64,000 bases of DNA, from assembly GCF_016756495.1 (NCBI RefSeq), contig NZ_AP023243.1, forward strand, positions 3,042,501 through 3,106,500, written 5' to 3'. The DNA comes from Mesorhizobium sp. 113-3-3. GTDB taxonomy: Bacteria > Pseudomonadota > Alphaproteobacteria > Rhizobiales > Rhizobiaceae. Position 1 is the stretch's first letter. Each line of letters starts with the position of its first letter. The position numbers and the translations under genes are program-made. Below the pieces are notes generated by a model. It ran no database searches. It had not been told where the DNA came from and saw only the letters and a program-made list of their open reading frames with translations. Below, piece by piece: positions 33,602 to 42,765 of the stretch.

Positions 33602-36037
33602 TTACGCGGTCAGGGCCTCTGGCTGTTCGAAGAGCGTATAAAGCTCGGAGACCGGCATTGGCCGGCCAAACAGCCAGCCCTGGACATCCGTGCAGCCATT
33701 CTCCCTGACCAGCCTGTACTGGTCTTCGGTCTCGACGCCTTCGGCTGTCGTCGTCATGCCGAGCGTGGTGCCGAGCTCGGCGACGGCCTTGACGATCGCC
33801 CGGCTTTCGCTGCTCTCGCACATCAGGCTGACGAAGCTGCGGTCGATCTTGATGCGGTTGAACGGGAACGATCTGAGATAGCTCAGCGAGGAGTAGCCGG
33901 TGCCGAAATCGTCCATGGCTATGGAGATGCCGAGGTCGCGCAGGCTGTGCAGCGTGTTTAGCGTGTTTTCGTTGTTCGCCAGCAGCACCGACTCGGTGAT
34001 CTCCAGCTCTAGCCGTGACGGCAGCAGGTCCGAAGCCGCGAGCGCCGCGGCGACCTGAAGCGGCAGCCCCTGTTGTTTGAACTGGGCCGGCGAGAGATTG
34101 ACGGCGACCTTGACGGGCAGGGGCCATTTCACGGCGTCGGCGCAGGCACGCCGCATGATCCACTCGCCAAGCGCGTCGATGACGCCGGTCTCCTCGGCCA
34201 ATTGGATGAACTCCGACGGCGGCAGCAGGCCGAGGCGCGGATGGTTCCATCGCACCAACGCTTCGAAGCCGGTGAGTTTGGAGGTCTTTGCGTCGTGCAG
34301 CGGTTGATAGTGCAGGACGAACTGTTCCTTTTTCACGCCGAGCGCCAGTTCGGATTCGAGTTGGCGCCGCTCCTGCAGTCTCGCGTCCATTCCCGGCTCG
34401 AACGACCTGCAGGTGCCACGGCCCTCCATCTTGGCCTTGTACAAGGCCAGGTCGGCATTGCGGATAAGGGTTTCCGAGCGTTGTCCGTCGTCGGGGAAGA
34501 CGGCGATGCCGATGCTGCCGCCGATGTTGATCTTGTGGCCCTGGACGGAGAATTCGTCGGACAAGGCATGAATGACGCGGCTTGCCAGCACGCCGGCCTC
34601 GTCGTTGCCGTCAAGCAGGAGCTGAAGGATGACGAACTCGTCCCCGCCAATTCTGGCCACCATGGCGGTTTCGCCGGCATGCTGTTTCAACCGCTTCGCC
34701 ACGGCCCCGAGCAACTCGTCGCCGACCGGATGGCCGAGCGTGTCGTTGACCGGCTTGAAACGATCGAGATCGACGCAATGGACAGCCAGCTTCTCGCCGT
34801 CCCTGAGGCTTCTCAATGCCTCGTCCATCGTTTCGGCCAGGAGGCCCCGGTTGGGCAGGCCGGTGAGAATGTCATGCGTGGCGAGATGCTGGATCTGTGC
34901 GGTGCGTTCCTCGACCCGCCGCTCCAGGGTCTCGGCAGCCTCGACCTGCATCGTCATCGTCCGCCCGATCGCGTACCAGCAGGCCAGCGCCAGCAGCGTG
35001 ACCACCGCGACCGCCGCATAACCGGCCAGTTCGAATTGACGCACGGACTGGACATCCATGTTGCCGTCGAACCGGCTGTTGGGGAAACCGGCCCAGAGAC
35101 GCCATGCGCTCCTGGGGTCGTTGAGCGAGAGCGGGATGACTTCGGAATAGATCAAATTGGGGTCGGCCGCCGTGAAGGCACGGGAATCGGCCGCCAGTGC
35201 CGTCGACATCTTGTGCTGGTCGGATTCAAACCCGTAGCCTGAATTGACGATGACATAGTCGCTGCTCGGCAACAGTTTGCGCAGCGCCGAGGTAAGCATG
35301 ATCGCCGACACGGAGCCGCGCAGGCTGCCATCCGCGCCGAACACCGGGACCGAAAGGATGAAGCCTGATCGATCAGCGTCATTGCCGGTGTGGATGAAAT
35401 CGGTGTTGTCGCAGGTGATGAGCTCCTTCGTGCCGATGACCGGCACATTGAGCCCGTCGATGGCGCTCGAATTTGGATAGTTCGCCTTCAACCAGGCGAG
35501 CTGTTTGGCCAACTCGTGGTATTCATAGGTCTCGATCTCCTCGGGAGGGCGGGTCAGCGCATTCTCGTCCAGTTTCGCGCGTTTGGCATCGCCAACGGCA
35601 TCGGATCTTGCCTTGGCGTTCACGATCAACTGGTCGAACTGGAGGATCGGCTCCTCGAGCTTGCCGGTCACCGCATCGAAGCGGTCCGGGTTGAAATCCA
35701 GCGGCAGGAAGTAAACCTCGGAAATGGAGACGTTGCTGGCGAGGTTGTTGTAGATCTGCTGGATTGTCGCACGACCCTCGGCGCCCAGATTTGTGCCGTA
35801 CCGGTCGAGGTTTCGCACGCTTGGTAGATAGGTCAAGGTCCGCACATTTTCATATACGGCCCGCAAGGCGTCTTCGACGGTCTTGGCCGTCGCTCTGGAA
35901 GCTGCCTGGGAATTCTCGAGATAGCGCTCCTTGGCCAGCGCGAAGTTTCGCTGGGCATCGATATGCAACGCCGCCAGCGTCGCCGCGCCGGTCAACAGGA
36001 TCACAACAAATCCGGCCGCTCGCCTGAATGCGTTCAT
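33602..36037 (-). CDS. Membrane-bound Cache-GGDEF-EAL cyclic di-GMP enzyme
   Basis: 811 residues. A transmembrane segment (about 8-26), a periplasmic Cache-like sensor (about 27-340) and a second transmembrane segment (about 345-365, ending ACWYAIGRTM) lead to a short coiled linker, a GGDEF domain (about 390-550; RIGGDEFVIL intact) and an EAL domain (about 565-805; GFEALVRW, DDFGTGYSSL, GVETEDQY intact). Both catalytic sites look competent. An outside ligand probably controls c-di-GMP level. ATG at 36037 with GAGGGTGG upstream. Convergent with the SDR gene. Confidence 0.92.
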   Translation of the reverse strand: MNAFRRAAGFVVILLTGAATLAALHIDAQRNFALAKERYLENSQAASRATAKTVEDALRAVYENVRTLTYLPSVRNLDRYGTNLGAEGRATIQQIYNNLASNVSISEVYFLPLDFNPDRFDAVTGKLEEPILQFDQLIVNAKARSDAVGDAKRAKLDENALTRPPEEIETYEYHELAKQLAWLKANYPNSSAIDGLNVPVIGTKELITCDNTDFIHTGNDADRSGFILSVPVFGADGSLRGSVSAIMLTSALRKLLPSSDYVIVNSGYGFESDQHKMSTALAADSRAFTAADPNLIYSEVIPLSLNDPRSAWRLWAGFPNSRFDGNMDVQSVRQFELAGYAAVAVVTLLALACWYAIGRTMTMQVEAAETLERRVEERTAQIQHLATHDILTGLPNRGLLAETMDEALRSLRDGEKLAVHCVDLDRFKPVNDTLGHPVGDELLGAVAKRLKQHAGETAMVARIGGDEFVILQLLLDGNDEAGVLASRVIHALSDEFSVQGHKINIGGSIGIAVFPDDGQRSETLIRNADLALYKAKMEGRGTCRSFEPGMDARLQERRQLESELALGVKKEQFVLHYQPLHDAKTSKLTGFEALVRWNHPRLGLLPPSEFIQLAEETGVIDALGEWIMRRACADAVKWPLPVKVAVNLSPAQFKQQGLPLQVAAALAASDLLPSRLELEITESVLLANNENTLNTLHSLRDLGISIAMDDFGTGYSSLSYLRSFPFNRIKIDRSFVSLMCESSESRAIVKAVAELGTTLGMTTTAEGVETEDQYRLVRENGCTDVQGWLFGRPMPVSELYTLFEQPEALTA

Positions 36038-36207
36038 CTGCGTCCACCCTCGAGTGGCAAGGGATACCGTACGGTGGTTTAGGAAGCGCTAATTGAATTG
36101 GTCGTTTCTTACGACTTCCGCGCGCTGCCGCGCATCAGATCCGGCAAGACCCAGACACCCTTTTTTCGCGGGCGGACAGGCCGGGGGCCGAGCAAGGCGC
36201 GAGGAGG

Positions 36208-37503
36208 TCAGTTTGCGGGCAGCGGCTGCTGGTCGGCGTCGGTAAGCGTGCCCAGGAAGGCAACGATATCGTCGATCTCGGCATCGCTGAGCGCCGGTCT
36301 GTCGCCCGGCTTTTTGCCGTTGAAGGGTGGATCCTGATTCAAGTTTCCCCAGTAAGCCTTTGGCAGATCGTCATATTGCCTGACCGTGCCATCGGCATTC
36401 CTGGGGTACCAGCGGCCGGGATCGGTGTCGCGGCTGGCGTAGAAGGCGACCGCGTCGCGCAGCGTGTGGAAGGCGCCATTGTGGAAGAAGCTCTTGCGCA
36501 GCGCGACGTTGCGCAGGGTCGGCGTCTTGAACAGGCCGCAATATTCGGTCCGGCCGCGAAAGTCGGTGCGCAAGGGGCCGCAGAGGCCGAGATCGGCATA
36601 GGCTGGATCGGCGTTGGCAGGTATCGCCGCGTTGCGCGGCACGGCGATGGCGATCAGGCCGAAATCGGTGAATTGCGGCGGCTCGCCGTCATTGGCCGGT
36701 TCGCTGAGATGGCAGCTGGCGCAATTGCCCTTGGCCGCGTCCTCGAACAGCGCGCGGCCGCGCAATTCCTGCGCCGTGAGCTCAGCCTTGCCGGTGAGGA
36801 AGGCGTCGTAGCGGCTGGAATAGGGATAGAAGTCGGCAGCGCTCTGCTCGAACGTGCCGAGCGCCTCGGCGGCGGCGTCGAAGGCGTCGCTCGCGTGGTC
36901 GAACACGTCGTCGCCGAAGGCTGCCTTGAACTCACCGGCATAGGCTGATTTGCGCAAGGCTGATGTGACGGCGGCCTCATCCTTGTTGGCCATTTCGAAG
37001 GGCGAGAGAAGGGGGATCTTCGCCTGGTCCTTGCCATGGTCGGCGCGGCCGTCCCAGGTCAGGCCGCCGGTCGGGCCATTGTCGACGCTCTCGTCGCCCT
37101 CGTCCTCGGAATCGTGGAAATGCTCGGTGAAGGCGGGCGCCGCCTGGAGATAGCGCAGCGACGGCACGGCGCGCACGCCCGGCTGGTCGAGGTTTGGCCC
37201 GCCCATCTCGATCGGCGAGGCAGAGGCCGGACCGAAGGCGTGGTGCGGGTCATGGCAGGACGAGCAGGCCTGCTTGCCCGAGGCCGACAGCGCCGGGTCG
37301 AAGAACATTTTCCGGCCAAGCGCCGTCAGCGCCTGCGCCCGCGCGAAGGCATCAGCTCGCGACAGGGGGCCGGGGTGGACGCTGCCGGTTCCGGCACGGA
37401 CGAAGGTTGCCGGCAAAGCGATGGCAAAGCCGAGCAGCGATGCGGCGGCGGCCGCGATCATCAGGCGTTTGCCTCGTCCTGTCGTCATCGGTTCCAAGTC
37501 CAT
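36208..37503 (-). CDS. Di-haem cytochrome c peroxidase/MauG family protein
   Basis: 431-residue secreted protein. A hydrophobic signal (about 12-36) precedes two haem-binding motifs, CSSCH (80-84) and CASCH (about 262-266). GLTWDGRADHGKDQA, LFKTPTLRNVALRKSFFHNGAFHTL and YWGNLNQDPPF are typical of the bacterial cytochrome c peroxidase/MauG/MbnH superfamily. It works in the periplasm, reducing peroxides or oxidising a partner. The ATG at 37503 follows GGAGCGAA. No obvious partner gene, such as a MauG substrate, is adjacent. Confidence 0.9.
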   Translation of the reverse strand: MDLEPMTTGRGKRLMIAAAAASLLGFAIALPATFVRAGTGSVHPGPLSRADAFARAQALTALGRKMFFDPALSASGKQACSSCHDPHHAFGPASASPIEMGGPNLDQPGVRAVPSLRYLQAAPAFTEHFHDSEDEGDESVDNGPTGGLTWDGRADHGKDQAKIPLLSPFEMANKDEAAVTSALRKSAYAGEFKAAFGDDVFDHASDAFDAAAEALGTFEQSAADFYPYSSRYDAFLTGKAELTAQELRGRALFEDAAKGNCASCHLSEPANDGEPPQFTDFGLIAIAVPRNAAIPANADPAYADLGLCGPLRTDFRGRTEYCGLFKTPTLRNVALRKSFFHNGAFHTLRDAVAFYASRDTDPGRWYPRNADGTVRQYDDLPKAYWGNLNQDPPFNGKKPGDRPALSDAEIDDIVAFLGTLTDADQQPLPAN

Positions 37504-37907
37504 TTCGCTCCGCAGTTAGGTTCGTGCTGCAACGGATTGATGACCGCCCCCGTTCTTCGCGAAACCGTGTTCGCAGGCAAGGCAAGTTTCACAAGGGTGA
37601 CAAGCCATCATCGCCTGCGACAAGGCGCGCCGCAACAACGACCAGCCGCCGATGGGGGATCTCTCCGCCGCACTTGATCCCAGCCGGTAGGTTGCGCCGG
37701 TTCGCCGACGGACAAGAAAACTGTCACCCATGCAATCGGTCCATTCTGTTACCTATCCATCCGGTTCGGACAGGGTCGACCCCCACTCCGTCGAGCTTCG
37801 CTCGACACCTCTCCCCCGATCGACGGGGGAGAGGAAAGGCGCGACCTCGTCGACCCTGGTGCCCTTCCTCTCCCTCCGTGTCGGGAGGGGGTAAACGTCT
37901 AAACCAG
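37504..37907. other. 404-bp intergenic region with a palindrome cluster
   Basis: No gene is visible. The left part holds the promoter region of the minus-strand peroxidase gene. The right part (37790-37892) has three hairpins in a row: GTCGAG-CTTCG-CTCGAC (37790-37806), an 11-bp stem CCTCTCCCCCG/CGGGGGAGAGG (37808-37834), and a CCTTCCTCTCCCTCC/GGGAGGGGG pair. Such C/G hairpin strings are typical of rhizobial intergenic mosaic elements. They follow the lrp-type stop and could act as its terminator. Confidence 0.65.
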
Positions 37908-38387
37908 CTAACCGCCTGACCTGCGGATCAGCTCGCGGCCGATCGGCTTCGGCGTTTCGCTGCGCAGCACCAGCGCGGTGGTGACCGCGCCGTGGCGCGC
38001 CACGGCGTCGACGATGGTTTCAAGGTGGGCGGGCGAGGGCACGACCACTTTCAGGATGAAGCAGTCCTCGCCGGTCAGCCGGTGCACCTCGGTAATCTCG
38101 GGCATTTCGGCGAACTGCTTCAGGCAGGGGCGGATGTGTTCATGCGTGGTGCGCACACGGATGATCGCCATCATACCGAGGCCCAGCGCCGCCGGATCGA
38201 TCACCGCGGTGTAGCCGGCAATGATGCCGCGCTCCTCCAGCCGCTTCACGCGCTCGGAGGTCGCCGGCTGCGACAGGCCGACCCGCCGGCCAAGCTCCGA
38301 TATGCCGATGCGGCCGTTCTCCTGCATGGCCTCGACAATGGCGATGTCGGTCGGGTCGAGCTGCGCGCGCTCATTGCTGGTGTTCAT
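37908..38387 (-). CDS. Lrp/AsnC family regulator
   Basis: 159 residues: AsnC-type HTH (LDPTDIAIVEAMQENGRIGISELGRRVGLSQ) and a ligand-binding RAM-like domain (about 70-150, with MPEITEVHRLTGEDCFILKV). The start at 38387 is preferred over 38438, which would read into the promoter of the divergent hydrolase. It probably controls that neighbour or an amino-acid operon elsewhere. No operator was recognised in the 108-bp divergent spacer. Confidence 0.9.
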   Translation of the reverse strand: MNTSNERAQLDPTDIAIVEAMQENGRIGISELGRRVGLSQPATSERVKRLEERGIIAGYTAVIDPAALGLGMMAIIRVRTTHEHIRPCLKQFAEMPEITEVHRLTGEDCFILKVVVPSPAHLETIVDAVARHGAVTTALVLRSETPKPIGRELIRRSGG

Positions 38388-38495
38388 GGTCACCTTGAAT
38401 CCATCGGCGTGGAAATGATTTCTCCGATGGTTTCCCATTCCCGGTGCCAGCGCAAGACGTCACCATGCATCCTCGATCGATAGGAGCAAGGCGAC

Positions 38496-39029
38496 ATGAC
38501 GCATTTCATCATCCTGCCGGGCAGCGGCGGGTCCGGGCCGGCGCATTGGCAATCGCGCTGGGAAAGCGCCAATCGCGCGATGCGGCGCTTCCAGCCTTCA
38601 AGCTGGGAGCTGCCCGATTTCACCGACTGGCTGGCGGCACTGGAGGCCGCCGTGATCGCGGCGCCCGAGCCGCCGGTGCTGGTCGCGCACAGCCTGTCCT
38701 GCCTGCTGATCGCACACTGGCAGAAGATTTCGCAACGGCCGGTCAAGGCGGCCTTGCTGGTAGCCGTTCCCGATCCGGCGTCGGCGGTCTTTCCCGGATA
38801 TGGCATGGCTTTCGCCAGAATTCCGCAAGGCAAGCTGCGCTTTGCCTCGCTGGTGGTGACCAGTACGAACGACCCTTATGGCTCGGCGGACTATGCGCAG
38901 GCGCGCGCGATGCAATGGGGCAGCCGCCTGGCCGTGATCGGCCCGTTCGGCCACATCAATGCCGAAAGCGGCCTGGGCGATTGGCCGGAAGGTTTGGCGC
39001 TGCTCGACGGGCTGGTGTCCGAGGCCTGA
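38496..39029 (+). CDS. RBBP9/YdeN family alpha/beta hydrolase
   Basis: 177 residues: the short serine hydrolase family RBBP9/YdeN. LPGSGGSGPAHWQSRWE starts the fold, the nucleophile is in VLVAHSLSCLL (Ser about 67), the Asp lies in a later TSTNDPYGS, and the His in GPFGHINAESG. Substrate unknown. Divergent from the Lrp gene and convergent with the DUF922 gene, whose stop lies seven bases away. Confidence 0.9.
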   Translation: MTHFIILPGSGGSGPAHWQSRWESANRAMRRFQPSSWELPDFTDWLAALEAAVIAAPEPPVLVAHSLSCLLIAHWQKISQRPVKAALLVAVPDPASAVFPGYGMAFARIPQGKLRFASLVVTSTNDPYGSADYAQARAMQWGSRLAVIGPFGHINAESGLGDWPEGLALLDGLVSEA

Positions 39030-39035
39030 AGGCGC

Positions 39036-39635
39036 TCAGCCGCCATTCACCAGGGCAAGGATGAGTTTTTGCAGATTGCCGCCCGGGCCGAGTTCGACGC
39101 GGTCGAAATCGCGGCTCGCCTGGCGCTGCGCCTGCGAGAGTGCGGACAGGCGCTTGGTCATCTCGGTCCGGATCTTGCTGCAGCTGGGATCGTCGGCAAC
39201 CGTCAGGCCGACGGTCGCCGCCTCGATCTTGCGCACCATGTCGACAATGGTCGCGCCATGCACCTTTTCATGGGCGCTGACACCGGCGAGGAAAACCTCC
39301 CAGTTCTTCTGGACGGCGGACGGCAAGGGCGAGGAGGGGCTGGGCAAGGTGTAGGTGATGATCAGCTTCGGCTTGGCCGACGCCAGCACGCAGGCGCCGG
39401 CCCGCGCCTGATAATCCCTGGTCCAGGTCAGCTTGAAATTGGTGTGGGCGATGGCGCGGGCAACGCCGACATTCGGCCCGTTCTCGCCGATCGAGCGGTA
39501 GAGCTCCGGCCCGGACTGGCCTGAAATGGCGTAGGTTTCGACCTTCTCGACCGGCTTCCACTGCGCATGGGCAGCCAGAGGCAAAGTAACCAGGGCCGCC
39601 ATCAAAACGCACAGACGAACGCAGGCTCTCAACAC
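39036..39635 (-). CDS. DUF922 predicted secreted zinc protease
   Basis: 199 residues. A signal peptide (about 1-23) is followed by a DUF922 domain with SAHEKVHG, an HExxH zinc motif, and ISGQSGPELYRSIGENGPNVGVARAIAHTNFKLTW. The GTG at 39635, eight bases after GGAGAG, is preferred; an in-frame ATG at 39719 would read over the divergent promoter. A periplasmic peptidase role is predicted, not shown. It is divergent from another secreted gene. Confidence 0.82.
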   Translation of the reverse strand: MLRACVRLCVLMAALVTLPLAAHAQWKPVEKVETYAISGQSGPELYRSIGENGPNVGVARAIAHTNFKLTWTRDYQARAGACVLASAKPKLIITYTLPSPSSPLPSAVQKNWEVFLAGVSAHEKVHGATIVDMVRKIEAATVGLTVADDPSCSKIRTEMTKRLSALSQAQRQASRDFDRVELGPGGNLQKLILALVNGG

Positions 39636-39736
39636 CGTTCTCTCCAAACCACACGACTTTGCCGCAACGGGCAATGTCACGGGATCGCTTTTCCTATATG
39701 CTGCCGACGGGTGCTGCAATTGTCGGAGGGGAAGTC

Positions 39737-40234
39737 ATGAGGGTTCGTTATCTCGTCGTCGCTGGTGCCGTGGCCGCATTGCAGGCCGCGCAGCCGGCCT
39801 TAGCCGCGTCGTGCAGCGGCTGGAGCGCCAAGATGGAGGAGGACGAGGGCGGCAGCGTGCTGACCGCCTCGGTGTGCGGCGGGCCGAAGGGCGATGCCTA
39901 TCTGATGCTGACCTGTTTCGAAACGCCTGTGCTGAGCTACGATCTGGGCTCCAGCGGCCAGCAGACGGAGCCTGGCGTCAGCGGCGCGTTCGATTTCAAG
40001 GCGGACGGCAAGACGGTGACCAAGACGCTGCAGCTGGAGGAAATGTATAATTACTTCGTGGTCAATCTGGCGAAGGCCGATCCGCTGCTCGACCTCTTGC
40101 GTTCGAAGGGCGATGTGACGGTCAGCGCTGCCAAATTTGGCGCGGTCAGCTTTCCGCTGAAGGGGTCGCGCGGGGCGATCGGCAAGGTTCTGGCGCAGTG
40201 CGGCAAGGCGAAGCCTGCTGCGGATGGGGATTAA
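39737..40234 (+). CDS. Secreted hypothetical protein
   Basis: 165 residues. A signal peptide (MRVRYLVVAGAVAALQ, cleavage near ALA-ASC) precedes a mature domain with three cysteines (ASCSGW, SVCGG and LTCFETP) and a C-terminal cysteine (LAQCG), which may form two disulfides. GAFDFKADGKTVTKTLQLEEMYNY suggests a beta sandwich. Of unknown function. ATG at 39737 follows GAGGGG. Divergent from the DUF922 protease gene, so they may share control. Ends at an intergenic mosaic repeat. Confidence 0.75.
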   Translation: MRVRYLVVAGAVAALQAAQPALAASCSGWSAKMEEDEGGSVLTASVCGGPKGDAYLMLTCFETPVLSYDLGSSGQQTEPGVSGAFDFKADGKTVTKTLQLEEMYNYFVVNLAKADPLLDLLRSKGDVTVSAAKFGAVSFPLKGSRGAIGKVLAQCGKAKPAADGD

Positions 40235-40246
40235 CCTCTGAGGGTT

Positions 40247-40426
40247 GCGCTGCCCCTCATCCGCCTGCCGGCACCTTCTCCCCGTATAGTGACGGGGAGA
40301 AGAATGCTGCCGCAACCTCGGCGCCTTTTCTGCAACGCTGACAATTGGCGAAATCATTCGTCGGGGCGTCTTTCTCCCCGTCACTATACGGGGAGAAATG
40401 TCCGGCAGGACAATGAGGGGCAGCGC
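40247..40426. repeat. RIME-like 180-bp intergenic inverted-repeat element
   Basis: Two arms of about 55 bp face each other: 40247-40302 (GCGCTGCCCCTCATccgCC...CTCCCCGTATAGTGACGGGGAGA) and 40373-40426, the reverse complement with a few changes. Each arm itself contains the hairpin CTCCCCGTATAGTGACGGGGAG. The centre of about 70 bp is unique. It lies between convergent genes and has no coding potential. The layout matches rhizobial intergenic mosaic elements. Confidence 0.85.
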
Positions 40427-40445
40427 TGTGCTCGCCTGTTGTCAC

Positions 40446-41861
40446 TCAATGCCTCATCACCCCGCCCAATCTCAAAGTCGCTCCGGTCAGTTCCTCATCC
40501 GAAAACCCGGAAAACCCCAGCACCAGCCCGTGCCTCGGCGTGCCGTCGATGAACATCGCGGACAGGGCACGCGCGCCGACGCCCACCGCCTTTGCCGCTT
40601 CGACGATCGCCGTGTCCGGTCCGCCACCCCTCAGCATCGCCATCAGATGCAGCCCCTGTTCGGGCACGGTCACATCAAGCGCATCGCCGCAACGCGCCTG
40701 GAGGCCCGCCACCAGCACGTCGCGGGCGGCTTGCACGCGGCGGCGCACCCGCCTGAGATGGGCGGCAAAATGGCCTTCGTTTAAAAGGTCGGTCAGCGCA
40801 CCCTCGGCCAGCGTCGAGGGGTAACGGTCGGAACGCGCCCTGATCGCCATGACGGCATCGAGCAGGGGCTCCGGCACCACGACATAGCCGATGCGCAGGC
40901 CGGGGAAGAGCACTTTCGAGAAGGTGCCGAGATAGGCGACGCGGTTGGCGCCATCCATGCCTTGCAGCGAGGTCAGCGGCGGGCCGGCGTAGCGGAACTC
41001 GCTGTCGTAATCGTCCTCGAGGATCCAGGCATCGTTGCGCCGCGCCCAGTCGAGCAGGGCGAGGCGGCGGCGCATCGTCATGGTCACGCCGAGCGGATAT
41101 TGATGCGAGGGCGTGACATAGGCCGCGCGGGCCTGTGGGCAGAGACGCTCGCCGATCTCGGGATCGAGCCCTTCGGCATCGACCGGCACGGCGACAATCC
41201 CGGCGCCGCTGCCGGCCAGCACGGCGTGCGCCATGGGATAGCAGGGATTTTCCAGCCAGACGGCATCGCCGGGGCGAAGGGCCGCGCGCGCCAGCAGGTC
41301 GAGCCCCTGCTGCGTGCCCGAGGTCAGCACGATCTGGCCGGCGTCGCAGCGCACGCCGCGCGCGGTCCTGAGATACGCTGATATCGCGGTGCGCAGCGGA
41401 AGACCGCCGCGCGGATCGCCGTAGCGGAAATGTTCGGGGCCGGGGCGGGCGAGGTGGCGCGACAGCAGGATGCGGAACAAATTGAGCGTGCGCGGGTCGG
41501 ACACCGCGACGCCAAGGCCGCAAGGCAGTGAAGTGGCGGCGTCGATCTCCGGCGGGCGTGGCTTGACGAGCGTTGTCGGCAGATGCGGCACGTCGGGCGC
41601 GACGAAGGTGCCGGCGCCGACCTTGGCCACGGCAAAGCCTTCCGAGACCAGCATTTCGAAACAGGCGACCGCCGCCGAGCGCGACAGGCCGAAACGTTGC
41701 GCAAGGTCGCGGGTGGTCGGCAGCTTGGCGCCGGCGGCCAGCGCGCCGGTCTCGATCAGCCGCCTGAGCGCGGCGTAAAGCTCGCGGCTGCGCGGGCCGT
41801 CGCCCGGCAGGACCGGGATCAGCGCCGACCAATCCGGCGGATTGGTCCTATTTTTATCCAT
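40446..41861 (-). CDS. MocR/PdxR-type regulator (GntR HTH plus aminotransferase domain)
   Basis: 471 residues: GntR winged HTH (about 1-90, with RDLAQRFGLSRSAAVACFEMLVSEGF) fused to a fold-type I aminotransferase-like domain. The PLP lysine region reads GTFSKVLFPGLRIGYV (about 300) and YDSEFRYAGPPL is typical. It senses PLP or a PLP-amino acid adduct and controls the divergent pyridoxamine-phosphate-oxidase-type gene and itself. The ATG at 41861 is preferred. Its first codons contain one arm pair of the operator. MocR proteins bind paired repeats, as seen here. Confidence 0.9.
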   Translation of the reverse strand: MDKNRTNPPDWSALIPVLPGDGPRSRELYAALRRLIETGALAAGAKLPTTRDLAQRFGLSRSAAVACFEMLVSEGFAVAKVGAGTFVAPDVPHLPTTLVKPRPPEIDAATSLPCGLGVAVSDPRTLNLFRILLSRHLARPGPEHFRYGDPRGGLPLRTAISAYLRTARGVRCDAGQIVLTSGTQQGLDLLARAALRPGDAVWLENPCYPMAHAVLAGSGAGIVAVPVDAEGLDPEIGERLCPQARAAYVTPSHQYPLGVTMTMRRRLALLDWARRNDAWILEDDYDSEFRYAGPPLTSLQGMDGANRVAYLGTFSKVLFPGLRIGYVVVPEPLLDAVMAIRARSDRYPSTLAEGALTDLLNEGHFAAHLRRVRRRVQAARDVLVAGLQARCGDALDVTVPEQGLHLMAMLRGGGPDTAIVEAAKAVGVGARALSAMFIDGTPRHGLVLGFSGFSDEELTGATLRLGGVMRH

Positions 41862-41886
41862 TGGATTGGTCCTTTTATCGACCAAT
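41827..41886. promoter_or_regulatory. Four ATTGGTC half-sites, MocR operator region
   Basis: GACCAATCC (41827) and GGATTGGTC (41839) make a palindrome with 3-bp spacing. GGATTGGTCC recurs at 41863-41872 and the inverted GACCAAT at 41880-41886. The two direct copies are 24 bp apart. The set spans the MocR start codon and the divergent promoter. Confidence 0.85.
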
Positions 41887-41920
41887 ATCATCGCGCATGG
41901 TTGGCAGACCAGAGACAAGG

Positions 41921-42649
41921 ATGCAAGCCGTGAACGACGTCGCCGCCAGCTTTCCGACCACCAGCCGCAACCGGGTCAAGCGCCTGCATGAGCGCGGCAG
42001 CTACGACCATGCGGCCGTCTTTGCGGTGCTGGATGCCGGGCTGTTGTGCCATGTCGCCTACACGTTCGACGGCCAGCCCTATTGTACGCCGACCATCCAC
42101 TGGCGCGAGGGCGATAGGATTTACTGGCACGGCTCGTCCGCCAGCCGCATGCTGCGCCAGCTGCGCGGCGGCACGCCGGCCTGTCTCACCGTGTCGCACC
42201 TCGACGGGCTGGTGCTGGCGCGCACCGGCTTCAACCATTCCGCCAACTACCGCTCGGCCATGTGCTTCGGCACGGCACGGATCGTCGATGACCCGGAGGA
42301 GAAGATGAAGGCGCTGGCCGGCGTCGTCGACCGTTTCTATCCCGGCCGTAGCGCGACCTTGCGGCCGATCTCGGCGCAGGAAGCCAAGGCGACGATGGTG
42401 ATCGGCATGCGCATCGAGGAAGCATCGGCGAAAGTGCGCGCCAAGGGCGTCGCCGATGACGAGGAGGATTACGGCCATCCGGTGTGGGCCGGCGTCATCC
42501 CGGTGCGGACAGTGATTGGCGCGGCCGAGCCGTGCCCGAGGATCCTGCCCGGGATAGAGCGGCCGGGGAATTTGGCTGGATATGCCGAGGGGGAGAGGCT
42601 GGATGCTGCGCTGATGCAGGCGCAGAGGGTGTATGAGGGCGAGGTGTAA
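41921..42649 (+). CDS. Pyridoxamine 5'-phosphate oxidase family protein
   Basis: 242 residues of the flavin-binding split-barrel/PNPOx-like superfamily: YCTPTIHWREGDRIYWHGSSASRMLRQL and the dimer-type C-terminal PVWAGVIPVRTVIG. Such proteins often bind FMN or haem and may act on pyridoxine, F420 or haem. The start at 41921 follows AGACAAGG. Divergent from the MocR regulator, so expression likely follows B6 status. Enzymatic activity as a true PNP oxidase is not assured, since pathway neighbours are missing. Confidence 0.85.
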   Translation: MQAVNDVAASFPTTSRNRVKRLHERGSYDHAAVFAVLDAGLLCHVAYTFDGQPYCTPTIHWREGDRIYWHGSSASRMLRQLRGGTPACLTVSHLDGLVLARTGFNHSANYRSAMCFGTARIVDDPEEKMKALAGVVDRFYPGRSATLRPISAQEAKATMVIGMRIEEASAKVRAKGVADDEEDYGHPVWAGVIPVRTVIGAAEPCPRILPGIERPGNLAGYAEGERLDAALMQAQRVYEGEV

Positions 42650-42765
42650 CCTGCGAGGCTGGCGGCGCCTGCTTTCGCCAATTTTATCGCCGGCGAGCTT
42701 AGCTGGCCAAGTTCGCATCTCAATACAATATTGCCGCCACCATCACCTCGCGCTATCCCGGCACC

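Noticed and set aside
40247..40426. Insertion sequence suggested by long inverted repeats
   Set aside because: No transposase frame and only about 70 bp of centre; better explained as an intergenic mosaic repeat.
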